Shown: positions 16,248-29,703, counted from the stretch's first letter. The stretch: DNA of 60,742 nucleotides from JAAYZK01 sp964535025 (GCA_964535025.1 CAZHRW010000176.1:1-60742), one strand, 5' to 3'. Notes: generated from the sequence alone by a model not told the origin. Program-made: numbers and translations.

Positions 16248-16526
16248 TTACCTCAGTTTGGCCCGTGCCACCACCCGGTTCAGCCGCCAGTGCTTCCGCT
16301 TGCTGACCGGACGGCACGGGACGATATCCACCGTGTCGCCCACGTCGGCGTCATTGTTCGGGTCGTGAACCGCCTGCTTGGACCACTGCTTGATGTACTT
16401 GCCGTACAGCGGATGCTTCACCAGCCGGCTGATCCGGACGGTGCACGTCTTGTTCCCGCCGGCCGAGACGACCACGCCGGTCTGGTGCTCATAACGTTTC
16501 TGCGTGCTTTCGGTCGATGCTGTCAT
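16248..16526 (-). CDS. rpsQ: 30S ribosomal protein S17
   Basis: A 92-residue S17 with the OB fold TGVVVSAGGNKTCTVRISR and DTVDIVPCRPVSKRKHWRLN. It is a primary 16S binder. It begins 9 bp after rpmC. Confidence 0.96.
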   Translation of the reverse strand: MTASTESTQKRYEHQTGVVVSAGGNKTCTVRISRLVKHPLYGKYIKQWSKQAVHDPNNDADVGDTVDIVPCRPVSKRKHWRLNRVVARAKLR

Positions 16527-16535
16527 GGCTGTTGG

Positions 16536-16742
16536 CTATTTCTCTTGGGCGGCCGCTCTGGCCCGCTCGTTTTGCACCGTCAGGCAACGGGCGATGTCCC
16601 GTTTGGCCTGCTTGATCAGCGTCGGCGATTCGAGCTTCTCGGTCACCGACTGCGCCCGCAGGTCGTACACATGACGCCGAAGCCGGCGGATCTCGTCGGC
16701 CAGTTGGGCGTCCGACATGTCACGAATCTCTTGGACCTTCAT
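16536..16742 (-). CDS. rpmC: 50S ribosomal protein L29
   Basis: A 68-residue two-helix protein (MKVQEIRDMSDAQL... with the RRHVYDLRAQSVTEKLES core). The ATG at 16742 has GGAGG 6 nt upstream; a GTG two codons earlier is less likely. L29 lies at the exit tunnel. Confidence 0.95.
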   Translation of the reverse strand: MKVQEIRDMSDAQLADEIRRLRRHVYDLRAQSVTEKLESPTLIKQAKRDIARCLTVQNERARAAAQEK

Positions 16743-16754
16743 CGTCACCCTCCT

Positions 16755-17174
16755 TTACAGCCCGTGACGACGTGCCGTGAAGCGGCATCGTACCGGCATC
16801 TTGTGGGCGACCCGCAACAGGGCCTGCTTGGCGGTCATCTCGTCGACGCCGCCGATCTCGTAGAGGATATTGCCCGGCTTGATCGGCGCGACCCAGTGGT
16901 CCGGCTCGCCCTTGCCCTTGCCCATCCGGGTCTCCAGCGGCTTGGAGGTGACGGGCTTGTCGGGGAAGATCCGGATGTACACCTTGCCTTCGCGGTGAAG
17001 GAAGTGCGTCGCGGCGACACGCCCGGCTTCCAGGGTACGGGCGGTGATCCAGCCCGGCTCGAGCGTCTGCAGCCCGTACTCCCCGAAGGCGACCGTGTTG
17101 CCGCGCGTGGCCATGCCACGGACGCGCCCGCGGTGCATCTTGCGGTGCTTGATTCGTTTCGGCATTAACGCCAT
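16755..17174 (-). CDS. rplP: 50S ribosomal protein L16
   Basis: A 139-residue L16 (MPKRIKHRKMHRGRVRG core, GWITARTLEAGRVA, conserved tail ALLRVAHKMPVRCRF). It organises the A-site and peptidyl-transferase region. The first ATG (MALMPKR) fits AGGTG 5 nt upstream better than the second. It begins 85 bp after rpsC. Confidence 0.96.
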   Translation of the reverse strand: MALMPKRIKHRKMHRGRVRGMATRGNTVAFGEYGLQTLEPGWITARTLEAGRVAATHFLHREGKVYIRIFPDKPVTSKPLETRMGKGKGEPDHWVAPIKPGNILYEIGGVDEMTAKQALLRVAHKMPVRCRFTARRHGL

Positions 17175-17259
17175 GGTATCACCTGCCGTTTATCGTTCAC
17201 TTCCGCCCGGGGTGCGTCGCATGCGGCACCCGGGCCTACTGACTGCCGTCGCACTGTCG

Positions 17260-18105
17260 TCACTGGCTGGGGGCGTCCGGCGGCGCCGCCTGGGCCGGGG
17301 TCTCGCCCGGCTGGGGGGTACTCGACGACGCCGGCGAGGTCGAGCCGCCGGTGCGGCGCGGGCCGCCGCGCCCGGGGCCGCTCCGTCCGGGGCCGCTCCG
17401 TCCGGGGGTGCGACGTCGTCCCCGCTGGAACCCGCCGCCGGGCCCGGTCGTTTCATCGCTGGTCGCCGTTGCGTACGGCCCGCGGTAGATCCACACCTTC
17501 ACGCCCAGGGTGCCGTACTTCGTCTTGGCGTGCACCATGCCGTAGTCGACGAAGGCATCCAGCGTCTGCAGCGGGATCGACCCGGCCGTCTGGGTTTCGG
17601 TGCGGCTCATTTCCGCGCCGCCGAGGCGGCCGGACAACTGGATCTTGATGCCCTTGGCGCCGGCGTTCATCGACTGCTCCAGTCGCATTTTCAGCGTCCG
17701 GCGGAAGCTGGTGCGCCGCTTGAGCTGTTCGGCGATGCCCGAGGCGACCAGTTGGGCGTTCAGGTCGGGGTTCTTGATCTCGACGATGTTCACATTCACC
17801 CGGCGGTCGGTCAGATCCTCCAGCTCGGCCTTGAGGCGGTCGACCTCGGCGCCCTTGGGGCCGATGACCAGGCCCGGGCGGGCGGTGCGCAGGATGACCT
17901 TGACCTCTTCGCGGGTCCGCTCGATGTGCACCGCCGACACCGCCGCGTACGGCGGGGACTGATTGAGGCGCTGATCGACGAACCGACGGATCTTCTCGTC
18001 CTCGACCAGGAACTCGCCGTAGTTGCTCTTCGGGGCGAACCAGAGACTCTTCCATCCCTGCGTGATGCCCGTTCGGAACCCGATTGGATTGACTTTCTGA
18101 CCCAT
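17260..18105 (-). CDS. rpsC: 30S ribosomal protein S3 with Pro/Gly/Arg tail
   Basis: A 281-residue S3 starting MGQKVNPIGFRTGITQ. The KH domain contains ARPGLVIGPKGAEVDRLK, and the C-terminal S3 domain ends near KTKYGTLGVKVWIYRGPY. About 65 extra residues follow, mostly Gly, Pro, Arg and Ser with repeats of GRSGP, ending PPDAPSQ. S3 forms part of the mRNA entry helicase. The tail is longer than in E. coli (233 residues). Confidence 0.95.
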   Translation of the reverse strand: MGQKVNPIGFRTGITQGWKSLWFAPKSNYGEFLVEDEKIRRFVDQRLNQSPPYAAVSAVHIERTREEVKVILRTARPGLVIGPKGAEVDRLKAELEDLTDRRVNVNIVEIKNPDLNAQLVASGIAEQLKRRTSFRRTLKMRLEQSMNAGAKGIKIQLSGRLGGAEMSRTETQTAGSIPLQTLDAFVDYGMVHAKTKYGTLGVKVWIYRGPYATATSDETTGPGGGFQRGRRRTPGRSGPGRSGPGRGGPRRTGGSTSPASSSTPQPGETPAQAAPPDAPSQ

Positions 18106-18115
18106 ACGTTTCGTC

Positions 18116-18445
18116 CTAGTCCTCTTCCACGACCACCGTGATATGGCTCGTGCGTTTCCTGATCGGGTGGGCCCGACCCCGGTCCTTGGGGCGGAACCGC
18201 GGGATCGTGGGGCCTTCGTCGACAAAAGCCTTCTGCACGTAAAGGCGCGTCACATCGGCCTCGTCATTATCGGCGTTGGCGACCGCGCTGCGCAGGACCT
18301 TGTCGAGCATGTTCGCCGCCCGGTTGGGGGTGAACTTCAGGATGTTCAGCGCCTCGTCAACGTCGGCGTCGCGGATCATATCCGCGACCAGCCGCACCTT
18401 ACGGGCACTGATGCGGGCGAACCGATGTTTCGATACCCATGCCAT
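18116..18445 (-). CDS. rplV: 50S ribosomal protein L22
   Basis: A 109-residue L22 (RISARKVRLVADMIRDADVD, then the conserved end RGRAHPIRKRTSHITVVVEE). Its hairpin lines the exit tunnel, where macrolide-resistance changes occur in other bacteria. It begins 25 bp after rpsS. Confidence 0.96.
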   Translation of the reverse strand: MAWVSKHRFARISARKVRLVADMIRDADVDEALNILKFTPNRAANMLDKVLRSAVANADNDEADVTRLYVQKAFVDEGPTIPRFRPKDRGRAHPIRKRTSHITVVVEED

Positions 18446-18470
18446 CTTCCACTACTCCGTTCGACAAACG

Positions 18471-18734
18471 TTATCTGCGGCCGCTATGCCCACGGAACGT
18501 CCGGGTCGGGCTGAATTCGCCGAGTTTGTGACCGACCATGTCCTCGGTGACAAACACGCGGTTGAACACCTTGCCGTTGTGGACCAGGAAGGTGTGCCCG
18601 ACGAACTCCGGCACGATCGTGCAGGCGCGCCACCATGTCTTGATGGGTTCGCGCCGGCCGGTCTCTTCCATCTGCGTGACCTTGCGGTAGAGTCGCTCCA
18701 CCACGAAGGGGCCTTTTTTCAAGCTACGCGCCAT
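18471..18734 (-). CDS. rpsS: 30S ribosomal protein S19
   Basis: An 87-residue S19 starting MARSLKKGPFVVERL, with HNGKVFNRVFVTEDMVGHKLGEFSPTRTFRGH split across its core. It binds the 30S head with S13. It begins about 46 bp after rplB. Confidence 0.97.
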   Translation of the reverse strand: MARSLKKGPFVVERLYRKVTQMEETGRREPIKTWWRACTIVPEFVGHTFLVHNGKVFNRVFVTEDMVGHKLGEFSPTRTFRGHSGRR

Positions 18735-18780
18735 AGATCGTTCCTTCGCCGGCGGGTCGTCGCCTCGCCGGCCGTCACGT

Positions 18781-19632
18781 TTACAACGTCAACTGCCCGG
18801 CCCGGACATTCCGCCGGCGCCGGATGATCATCTTGTTCGAGGGCTTGCGGCGTTTGCGCGTCTTGCCGCCCTTGGCGGGCTTGCCCGTCGGGCTGCAGGG
18901 ATGACGCCCGCCCCCTGACCGGCCTTCGCCGCCGCCGAGGGGGTGGGACACCGGGTTCATCGCCACGCCGCGCACATGCGGGCGGCGGCCCAGGTGGCGC
19001 CGGCGCCCGGCCTTGCCGAGGCGGACGTTACCGTGATCGAGGTTGCCCAGTTGCCCGATCGTGGCGCGGCAGCGGATGTCGACCATGCGCATCTCGCCCG
19101 ACGGCAGGATCAGGACGGCCTTGTTGCCTTCCTTGGCCGCCAGCCGCGCCACCCCGCCGGCCGAGCGGACCATCTTGCCGCCCTGGCCGGGGTTCAACTC
19201 GATGTTGTGGATCTCCAGGCCCGCGGGGATCGACGCCAGGGGCATGCAGTTGCCCACGCGGGGTTCGACCCGTTCGCCGCTGACGATCGCCTGGCCCACC
19301 TTCAGCCCCAGCGGGGCGAGGATGTAGCGTTTCTCGCCGTCGGTGTAGTGGATCAGGGCGATGTTGCAACTGCGGTTGGGGTCGTATTCGATCCCGGCGA
19401 CCTTGCCGTCGACGCCGTCCTTGTTGCGACGGAAGTCGATCAGGCGGTACATCCGCTTGTTCCCGCCGCCGCGGAACCGCGACGTCGTCTTGCCGCTGTG
19501 GTTGCGTCCGCCGGTCTTGTTGAGCTTGCGGAGCAGCGATTTCTCCGGGGTGGTCTTGGTGACTTCCTCGTACGTATTGACGCTCGAGAACCGCCGCCCC
19601 GGCGATGTCTTCTTGTATACCTTTACGCCCAT
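18781..19632 (-). CDS. rplB: 50S ribosomal protein L2
   Basis: A 283-residue L2 with GRNHSGKTTSRFRGGGNKR, the OB/SH3 RNA-binding domains, and RGVAMNPVSHPLGGGEGRS, which holds the conserved His next to the peptidyl-transferase centre. It begins 27 bp after rplW. Confidence 0.97.
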   Translation of the reverse strand: MGVKVYKKTSPGRRFSSVNTYEEVTKTTPEKSLLRKLNKTGGRNHSGKTTSRFRGGGNKRMYRLIDFRRNKDGVDGKVAGIEYDPNRSCNIALIHYTDGEKRYILAPLGLKVGQAIVSGERVEPRVGNCMPLASIPAGLEIHNIELNPGQGGKMVRSAGGVARLAAKEGNKAVLILPSGEMRMVDIRCRATIGQLGNLDHGNVRLGKAGRRRHLGRRPHVRGVAMNPVSHPLGGGEGRSGGGRHPCSPTGKPAKGGKTRKRRKPSNKMIIRRRRNVRAGQLTL

Positions 19633-19659
19633 GTGCGTCTCGCTTGCTCGTTGGAGCCG

Positions 19660-19938
19660 TTAGAACAGATCAATATGGTCATCCGGGTGCAGCACCACCA
19701 CGGCCTTCTTCCACGCGGCGGTCTTGCCCCACCGCCTGCCGAACCGGCGGGGTTTGCCCTTGCGGCTGGCGGTCCGGACGTCCCGCACCCTGACCTCGTA
19801 CAACTGCTCGACCGCCTGGCGGATCTGAGCCTTATTCGCATCGCGGTGAACCTGGAACGGATACGCGTTGAGCGCCTTGCTCTGGAACGTGCCCTTCTCG
19901 GTGACCAGCGGTCGGATGATGATGTTGTGGATTTCCAT
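19660..19938 (-). CDS. rplW: 50S ribosomal protein L23
   Basis: A 92-residue L23 starting MEIHNIIIRPLVTEKGT at the ATG 19938, 2 bp after the rplD stop. It forms the exit-tunnel docking site for trigger factor and SRP. The KGKPRRFGRRWGKTAAWKKA stretch is the conserved basic loop. Confidence 0.96.
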   Translation of the reverse strand: MEIHNIIIRPLVTEKGTFQSKALNAYPFQVHRDANKAQIRQAVEQLYEVRVRDVRTASRKGKPRRFGRRWGKTAAWKKAVVVLHPDDHIDLF

Positions 19939-19940
19939 GG

Positions 19941-20564
19941 CTATTTCGCACCTTCCAGCAGCGCGTCCATCGCCTGGCGGGAGACGATCATCTTCTGCCG
20001 CCTGGCGACGTCCCAGGCGTTCAACTCCTCCACGGTCCGCACGTCGGTCTTGGGGATGTTTCGCGCCGAACGGTAGATCACCTCGTCGCGCTGGGCCAGC
20101 GCCAGCAGGCAACTGCGATGGACCTGCAGCTTGTCCAGCAGGGCCGCGATGGTTTTGGTCTTGGGAGCGTCGAGCGTGAGGTCTTGAACGACGAGGAGGT
20201 CTTCACCGAGGAGCTTGGCCAGGATCGCCGACTGCAGCGCCCTGCGCCGCATTTTCTTGGTCAGCGTGTGGCGGACCGGACAGGGGCGCTTGGCGAAGGC
20301 CACGCCCCCGCCCCGCAGCAGGTTTGTGGTGCGGCTGCCGCGGCGGGCGTTGCCGGTGCCCTTCTGGCGGAACAGCTTGCGGGTCGAACCGGACACGTCC
20401 CCGCGGCTGCGGTTGTTGGCCGAGCCCTGGTGACTGTTGGTGTGGTAGGCCACCACCGCCTGCTTGAGCAGGGCCGCGTTCACTTCGCCGCCGAAGGCGG
20501 CCGGGTCAACCTCGAGCGTTTCCACCGGGTTGCCCTGCATGTCGTATACCGGAACTTCCAACAT
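19941..20564 (-). CDS. rplD: 50S ribosomal protein L4
   Basis: A 207-residue L4 starting MLEVPVYDMQGNPVETL, with RKLFRQKGTGNARRGSRT, the long loop that reaches the exit tunnel. L4 is the autogenous regulator of the S10 operon in E. coli; no such leader is demonstrated here. It begins 23 bp after rplC. Confidence 0.96.
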   Translation of the reverse strand: MLEVPVYDMQGNPVETLEVDPAAFGGEVNAALLKQAVVAYHTNSHQGSANNRSRGDVSGSTRKLFRQKGTGNARRGSRTTNLLRGGGVAFAKRPCPVRHTLTKKMRRRALQSAILAKLLGEDLLVVQDLTLDAPKTKTIAALLDKLQVHRSCLLALAQRDEVIYRSARNIPKTDVRTVEELNAWDVARRQKMIVSRQAMDALLEGAK

Positions 20565-20587
20565 GGCGCCTATCCTTACACGCGGCC

Positions 20588-21250
20588 TTACGTGGCCGCC
20601 GCTTGCTTGGTCTTGCTGGTCTTGACGAAGACGAGCCCGCCTTGGGGACCGGGGACCGCCCCCTTGATGAGGAGCAGATGGTTTTCCGCATCGATCGCGA
20701 CCAGCCGGTGGTTGCGGCTCGTGCAACGAACGTTGCCCATCTGCCCGGCCATGCGCTTGCCCTTCTTGAGGCCGCCGCTGCTGCCGAGCTGGTTGCCGTG
20801 CGACGCGATGGACCCCGGCGAGCGGTGCTTGCGCTCGACGCCGTGGCTGGCACCCAGGCCGCGAAAGTTGTGGCGCTTCATCACGCCGGCGAACCCCTTG
20901 CCCTTGCTCGTGGCGGTCACATCGACCCACTGGACGCCGTCGAACGCCTCGACGGTGAGGGTCTGGCCCGGTTCGACATCCCCGGCCGGCTCGGTCAGGC
21001 GGACCTCGCGGTAGACCCGCGAAGGCTTTACGCCGGCGCGGCCGGCGTGGCCGATGAGCGGCTGGGTGGCGCGGTGGGGCCGGAGGGGCTCAAACCCGAT
21101 CTGGACAGCGTCGTAGCCGTCGCGTTCGACGTCCTTGATCTGGGTGACGGTGCACGGCCCGGCCTGCACGACGGTCACCGGGCAAAGCGCACCGGCCTCG
21201 TCGTACACCTGAGTCATGCCGAGTTTTCGTCCCAACAACGCTGCCTGCAT
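20588..21250 (-). CDS. rplC: 50S ribosomal protein L3
   Basis: A 220-residue L3 (LLGRKLGMTQVYDEAG; GLGASHGVERKHRSPGSI; MAGQMGN). The extension around HGVERKHRSPGS reaches the peptidyl-transferase centre. About 110 bp separate it from rpsJ, with no recognised element in the gap. Confidence 0.97.
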   Translation of the reverse strand: MQAALLGRKLGMTQVYDEAGALCPVTVVQAGPCTVTQIKDVERDGYDAVQIGFEPLRPHRATQPLIGHAGRAGVKPSRVYREVRLTEPAGDVEPGQTLTVEAFDGVQWVDVTATSKGKGFAGVMKRHNFRGLGASHGVERKHRSPGSIASHGNQLGSSGGLKKGKRMAGQMGNVRCTSRNHRLVAIDAENHLLLIKGAVPGPQGGLVFVKTSKTKQAAAT

Positions 21251-21360
21251 CGTTCAATCCTTTTCGCGTTGCTTCGCTTCACCCGATCCGCCGCAGCCGA
21301 CGCGGCCGCGACCAACTTCCGACCGATGGTGGCATTAAGCTTCCGCTCCCCCCGACCGTC

Positions 21361-21669
21361 TTAAGCCTTGATTTTCACAAAGACACCCGCCGGCACGACC
21401 AGGCGGTTGAGCGCCTCGATCGTCCGGACGGTCGGTTCATAGATGTCGATGACCCGCTTGTGGGTCCGCATCTCGAACTGTTCGCGACTCTTCTTGTCCA
21501 CGTGGGGGCCTCGCAGCACGGTGTACCGCTCCGTCCGCGTGGGCAGCGGGATGGGGCCGCGAACGCGGGCGCCGGTCCGCTCGGCGTGATCGACGATCTC
21601 GCGCGCCGAGGTATCCAGCGACCGATGGTCGTAGGCTTCCATCCGAATGCGAATCTTGTCTTGCAACAT
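21361..21669 (-). CDS. rpsJ: 30S ribosomal protein S10
   Basis: A 102-residue S10 (KIRIRMEAYDHRSLD; GPIPLPTRTERYTVLRGPHV; KKSREQFEMRTHKR). It serves in the 30S head and, in other bacteria, as the NusE partner of NusB in antitermination. A promoter-like element lies upstream, giving a leader of roughly 85 nt, so the S10 cluster can be started separately from fusA. Confidence 0.97.
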   Translation of the reverse strand: MLQDKIRIRMEAYDHRSLDTSAREIVDHAERTGARVRGPIPLPTRTERYTVLRGPHVDKKSREQFEMRTHKRVIDIYEPTVRTIEALNRLVVPAGVFVKIKA

Positions 21670-21758
21670 CGCTGCGTCTCTCCGTCACCGCCACCGGAAG
21701 TTCCTGCCCGTGAGGGCGCTTACGTGCGGTGCCCTGGTCAGTTTTGCAGAGTCGATCC

Positions 21759-21786
21759 AGCTTACTGATATCCATCCGCTTGTCAA
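21759..21786 (-). promoter_or_regulatory. Promoter-like element before rpsJ
   Basis: On the minus strand a perfect TTGACA (21786-21781) is followed after 16 bp by TAAGCT (21764-21759). It lies in the 156-bp gap between fusA and rpsJ and would drive the S10/spc/alpha genes. Confidence 0.5.
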
Positions 21787-21825
21787 CGCGTCACCGGGCA
21801 CTTTTGTGACTTTTTTCGCGCCCAC

Positions 21826-23901
21826 CTACACAAATTTCAACAACCCGTCGGCAATATTGCGGGGCACCACGGCATAGTGGCTGGGTTCCATGGTGCTGGT
21901 GGCCCGGCCCTGGCTGGCGCTCCGCAGCGAGGTCGAATACCCGAACAGCTCCGCCAACGGCGCCTTGGCCGTGATCACCCGCATCGAATGCCGCACCGTC
22001 ATATTGACGATCTCTCCACGGCGGGCGTTCAGATCGCCCGTCACGGCACCCAGGAATTCCTCCGGGCAGGCGACCTGGAGACTCATGATCGGTTCCATAA
22101 AGCTCGGTGACGCCTGGCCTACCGCCTCCTCCAACGCCGCCGCCGCCGCCTGGGCGAAGGCCATCTCACTGCTGTCGACCGGGTGGGACTGGCCGGAGAG
22201 GATCGTCACGCGGATGTTCTCCAGTGGATAGCCCGCCAGGTGGCCGCTCTGGGCGGTATCCGTGACAGCCTCCTCGATGGCCTTGTGGAACTCCTTGGGG
22301 ATCTCCTCGCCCTTGACCTCGTTGACGACCTTGACCGGCGGTTCGCCGGTCTCGGGGGCGAACGGCTCCACCCGCAGGCGGACCACGCCAAAATGTCCCC
22401 GGCCGCCGATCTGACGGACAAACCGGCCCTCGCCCTCACCCACGCCGGTGACGGTCTCCTTGTACGCCACGCGGGGCTTGCCCACCTTCACGTCAACGCC
22501 GATATCGCGACGAAGCTTGTGATGGAGGATCTCCAGGTGCAGTTCGCCCATGCCGCTGATGAGCGTCTGGCCCGTCTCGACGTCCTGGTGGTACTCGAAC
22601 GTCGGATCCTCCCGCCGCAACGTTTCGAGGGCCTCGGCGAGCTTGTTCTTGTCGGCCGAGCTGCGCGGCTCGATCGACATGCTGATGACCGCCTTGGGGA
22701 ACTCCATGCGTTCCAGGACGATCGGCTTCTTGGCATCGCACAGCGTGTCGCCCGTCAGGCTGTGTTTGCAGCCGACCAGGGCGACGATATCGCCGGCGTG
22801 CACCTGATCGCGACGGATCCGCTGCTTGGCGTACATCTCCCAGATGCGTGATACGATTTCCTTCTTGTCGCGCACCGGGTTGTACACCCGCGTACCGGCC
22901 TTGAGCGTTCCGCTGTAAATCCGCGTGAAGTACAGGTCCCCGTGGGGGTCGGAGGTGATCTTGAACACCAGGCCGCAGAAGGGCTCATCGTCCGCCGCCT
23001 TGCGCGTCAACTCCTTGTCGCTGTCGAGGCTCTCGTGCCCGACCACCGGCGGCACATCCACGGGACTGGGCAGATACCACACAATGGCGTCCAACAGCGG
23101 TCGTACCCCCATATGTTTGAGCGCCGACCCGCAGAGCACCACCTGCAAGGCATTGGCGCACGTGGCACGGCGGATGGCGGCGCGGAGGTCGTCGGGGCTG
23201 ATCGGCTCGTCGTTGATGAACCTGGCCATCAACTCATCGTCGACCTCGGCGACCCGCTCGATCATCTCGTGGCGAGCCGTCTCGGCCAGATCGACCATAT
23301 CCTCCGGAATCGGCTCGATATGCATGTCGGTGGCCACGTCCGCCGGCGTGTACAGATAGGCCTTCTGCTCGATCAGATCGATCTGGCCGCGGAAGTCGGC
23401 GCCGGCGCCGATGGGCAGTTGGATCGCCACGGGGTTGCTGGAGAGGCGTTCGCCGATCTCCTCGACGACCCGGTCGAACTCCGCCCCGAGCCGGTCCATC
23501 TTGTTGACGAAGCACAGGCGCGGCACACGATAGCGGGCGGCCTGCCGCCAGACGGTTTCGCTCTGGGCCTCGACGCCGCCGACGCCGCAGAACACGGCCA
23601 CCGCTCCGTCGAGCACGCGCAGGGCGCGTTCGACCTCGACGGTGAAGTCCACGTGGCCGGGGGTGTCGATCAGGTTGATCGTCTGGTCCCGCCATGGGCA
23701 CGTCGTCGCCGCCGAGGTGATGGTGATCCCGCGCTGCTGCTCCTCGACGAGGTAGTCCATGACCGCGGTCCCGTCGTGGACCTCGCCGATCTTGTAGGTC
23801 TTGCCCGTGAAGTAGAGCACCCGCTCGGTCACGGTCGTCTTGCCGGCATCGATGTGGGCCATGATGCCGATGTTTCGTATTGTGCTCAACAAGCGAGCCA
23901 C
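21826..23901 (-). CDS. fusA: Translation elongation factor G
   Basis: A 691-residue EF-G with the GTPase motifs AHIDAGKT, RGITI (switch I), DTPGHVDF and NKMD, then domains II-V, ending LRSASQGRATSTMEPSHYA (the conserved C-terminal SxGR.. region). It translocates tRNA and mRNA. The start is GTG at 23901 (MARLLSTIRN) with AAGGA upstream. It sits between rpsG and rpsJ, but a terminator-like hairpin after rpsG suggests a separate transcription start. Confidence 0.97.
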   Translation of the reverse strand: MARLLSTIRNIGIMAHIDAGKTTVTERVLYFTGKTYKIGEVHDGTAVMDYLVEEQQRGITITSAATTCPWRDQTINLIDTPGHVDFTVEVERALRVLDGAVAVFCGVGGVEAQSETVWRQAARYRVPRLCFVNKMDRLGAEFDRVVEEIGERLSSNPVAIQLPIGAGADFRGQIDLIEQKAYLYTPADVATDMHIEPIPEDMVDLAETARHEMIERVAEVDDELMARFINDEPISPDDLRAAIRRATCANALQVVLCGSALKHMGVRPLLDAIVWYLPSPVDVPPVVGHESLDSDKELTRKAADDEPFCGLVFKITSDPHGDLYFTRIYSGTLKAGTRVYNPVRDKKEIVSRIWEMYAKQRIRRDQVHAGDIVALVGCKHSLTGDTLCDAKKPIVLERMEFPKAVISMSIEPRSSADKNKLAEALETLRREDPTFEYHQDVETGQTLISGMGELHLEILHHKLRRDIGVDVKVGKPRVAYKETVTGVGEGEGRFVRQIGGRGHFGVVRLRVEPFAPETGEPPVKVVNEVKGEEIPKEFHKAIEEAVTDTAQSGHLAGYPLENIRVTILSGQSHPVDSSEMAFAQAAAAALEEAVGQASPSFMEPIMSLQVACPEEFLGAVTGDLNARRGEIVNMTVRHSMRVITAKAPLAELFGYSTSLRSASQGRATSTMEPSHYAVVPRNIADGLLKFV

Positions 23902-24280
23902 ACCTAGTCCTTACTCATGACGCGCGCACACAGCCTGTGCGCGTGCTTGTCACACCGTCAAACCGGCGCACCGTTCGGAGGTCTCCGGCGGAGGTCTCCG
24001 CAGCGTGCAGCCCTTATCCCATGCTGATAGATCAGGGTTGTTTCGTGTCCGTCGCGAGTGCGACGGAACGCCGGCTTTGTGGCAAGCCGGTCCGGTTGTC
24101 GGTATCTCAAGCGGTCCAACCGCGGCCGACACGACCGCGGCGCCTTTTCTGAGCCCCGGCGTACACCTGCCCGACCTCGGCCGGGCCAGACACCGGGGTC
24201 GCCCGCGCGGACGCACCCGCGAGCGATTCACTTCATACCGTCTAAGCCCATGCGGGCTTTCGGCATACGTCAACAACAGC
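23902..24280. other. Leader and intergenic region upstream of fusA
   Basis: No gene is seen in about 380 bp. A GC-rich inverted repeat (GCGCGCACACAG / CTGTGCGCGTGC) lies at about 23931-23954, close to the fusA start, and a direct repeat GGAGGTCTCCG occurs twice at about 23977-24000. A clear -35/-10 pair was not found. The region may hold the fusA promoter and leader. Confidence 0.4.
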
Positions 24281-24303
24281 AAGGCCCGCCGGAAGCGGGC
24301 CTT
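24245..24303 (-). terminator. Hairpin pair after rpsG
   Basis: Immediately after the rpsG stop the minus strand folds AAGGCCCGC / GCGGGCCTT (24303-24281) followed by TTGCTGTTGTTG. A second hairpin, AAGCCCGCATGGGCTT, lies at 24259-24244. The U-tract is imperfect, so partial termination is possible. Confidence 0.55.
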
Positions 24304-24308
24304 GATCG

Positions 24309-24785
24309 TTACCACGCGAAGTGCGCGAACGCCTTGTTGGCGTCGGCCATGCGGTGCACGTTGGTGCGCGTCTGCATGGCGGTCCCTTCGCGTTTGTAAG
24401 CGGCCATCAGTTCAGCGGCCAGGCGCTGGCTCGTCGGCGAGCCGGATCCGCCCCGGACGGCCTGCAGGATCCAGCGGACGGCCAGCGACTGCTGCCGCTT
24501 GCGATTGACCTGCATGGGCACCTGGTAGTTCTGGCCGCCAATTCGCTTGGAACGCACCTCGATGGCGGGCTTGACGTTGTTCAACGCCGTCTCGAACACC
24601 TCGAGGGGTTCGGCGTCGCTGATCTTGGAGGCAATGATGTCCATCGCATCGTAAAAGACCCGCTGAGCCACGGACTTCTTCCCGTCGAACATCAGGCAGT
24701 TGATGAACTTACTGACAGTCTTGCTGCCGTACCGAGGGTCCGGTTTGAGCTGCTCGGCCGACTGGGTGTACGATTTGCCTGGCAT
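24309..24785 (-). CDS. rpsG: 30S ribosomal protein S7
   Basis: A 158-residue S7 (DPRYGSKTVSKFINCLMFDGKKSVAQRV; KRIGGQNYQVPMQV; ELMAAYKREGTAMQTR). It nucleates the 30S head and lies at the E site. It starts 135 bp after rpsL. Confidence 0.97.
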   Translation of the reverse strand: MPGKSYTQSAEQLKPDPRYGSKTVSKFINCLMFDGKKSVAQRVFYDAMDIIASKISDAEPLEVFETALNNVKPAIEVRSKRIGGQNYQVPMQVNRKRQQSLAVRWILQAVRGGSGSPTSQRLAAELMAAYKREGTAMQTRTNVHRMADANKAFAHFAW

Positions 24786-24920
24786 GGGTGTCTTTCCTCG
24801 TGTGTCACGCCCGTCCCAACCTCGATCGGTTCAGCGGCCCCGCGGGGCATCCGCGCTTACTGCGACCCGATCCGCTCGGGTCGTCGTCGAGGCGTTCTTC
24901 GATTCTAAGCTCCAGCGCTC

Positions 24921-25310
24921 TCACTTGGGGCGCTTGGTGCCGTACTTGCTGCGTCCCTGGCGCCGGGGGCCCCAGTTTTCCTGCTCGGCCAGTCCCGCGC
25001 AGTCCAGCGAGCCGCGGACGACGTGATAGCGCACGCCCGGCAGGTCGCGAACGCGGCCGCCGCGGACCAGCACGATGCTGTGCTCCTGCAGGTTATGCCC
25101 GCAGCCGGGGATGTACGCCGTCACTTCGCGCCCGTTGCTCAGGCGGACGCGGGCCACCTTCCGAAGCGCCGAGTTGGGCTTCTTGGGGGTCTGGGTCTTG
25201 ACCAGCAGACACACCCCGCGCCGCTGGGGGCAGTGCTCCAGGGAGACGTTCTTCTTCTTGGTCACCTGCTTCTTGCGACCGTTCCGGACCAGTTGGTTGA
25301 TCGTAGGCAT
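24921..25310 (-). CDS. rpsL: 30S ribosomal protein S12
   Basis: A 129-residue S12 (MPTINQLVRNGRKK; QTPKKPNSALRKVARVRL; GHNLQEHSIVLVRGGRV then RDLPGVRYHVVRG). It is part of the decoding centre. The lysine of TPKKPNS (E. coli K43 position) is kept. The conserved KDLPGVRYH is RDLPGVRYH here, so the K88 position is Arg, a change that gives streptomycin resistance in other bacteria. It begins 79 bp after rpoC. Confidence 0.97.
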   Translation of the reverse strand: MPTINQLVRNGRKKQVTKKKNVSLEHCPQRRGVCLLVKTQTPKKPNSALRKVARVRLSNGREVTAYIPGCGHNLQEHSIVLVRGGRVRDLPGVRYHVVRGSLDCAGLAEQENWGPRRQGRSKYGTKRPK

Positions 25311-25389
25311 TCCAGATTCCGTCAGTTGCTGCGGCCGCGCCCGGGCGTCTGGGGCCGGGGCGCCGGCTGCATGGAGTCTTTCCGGTTCG

Positions 25390-29703
<4,314 letters not shown>

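Noticed and set aside
23950..24315. A minus-strand frame across the gap between rpsG and fusA
   Set aside because: No homology, and it runs through the rpsG hairpins and GC repeats.
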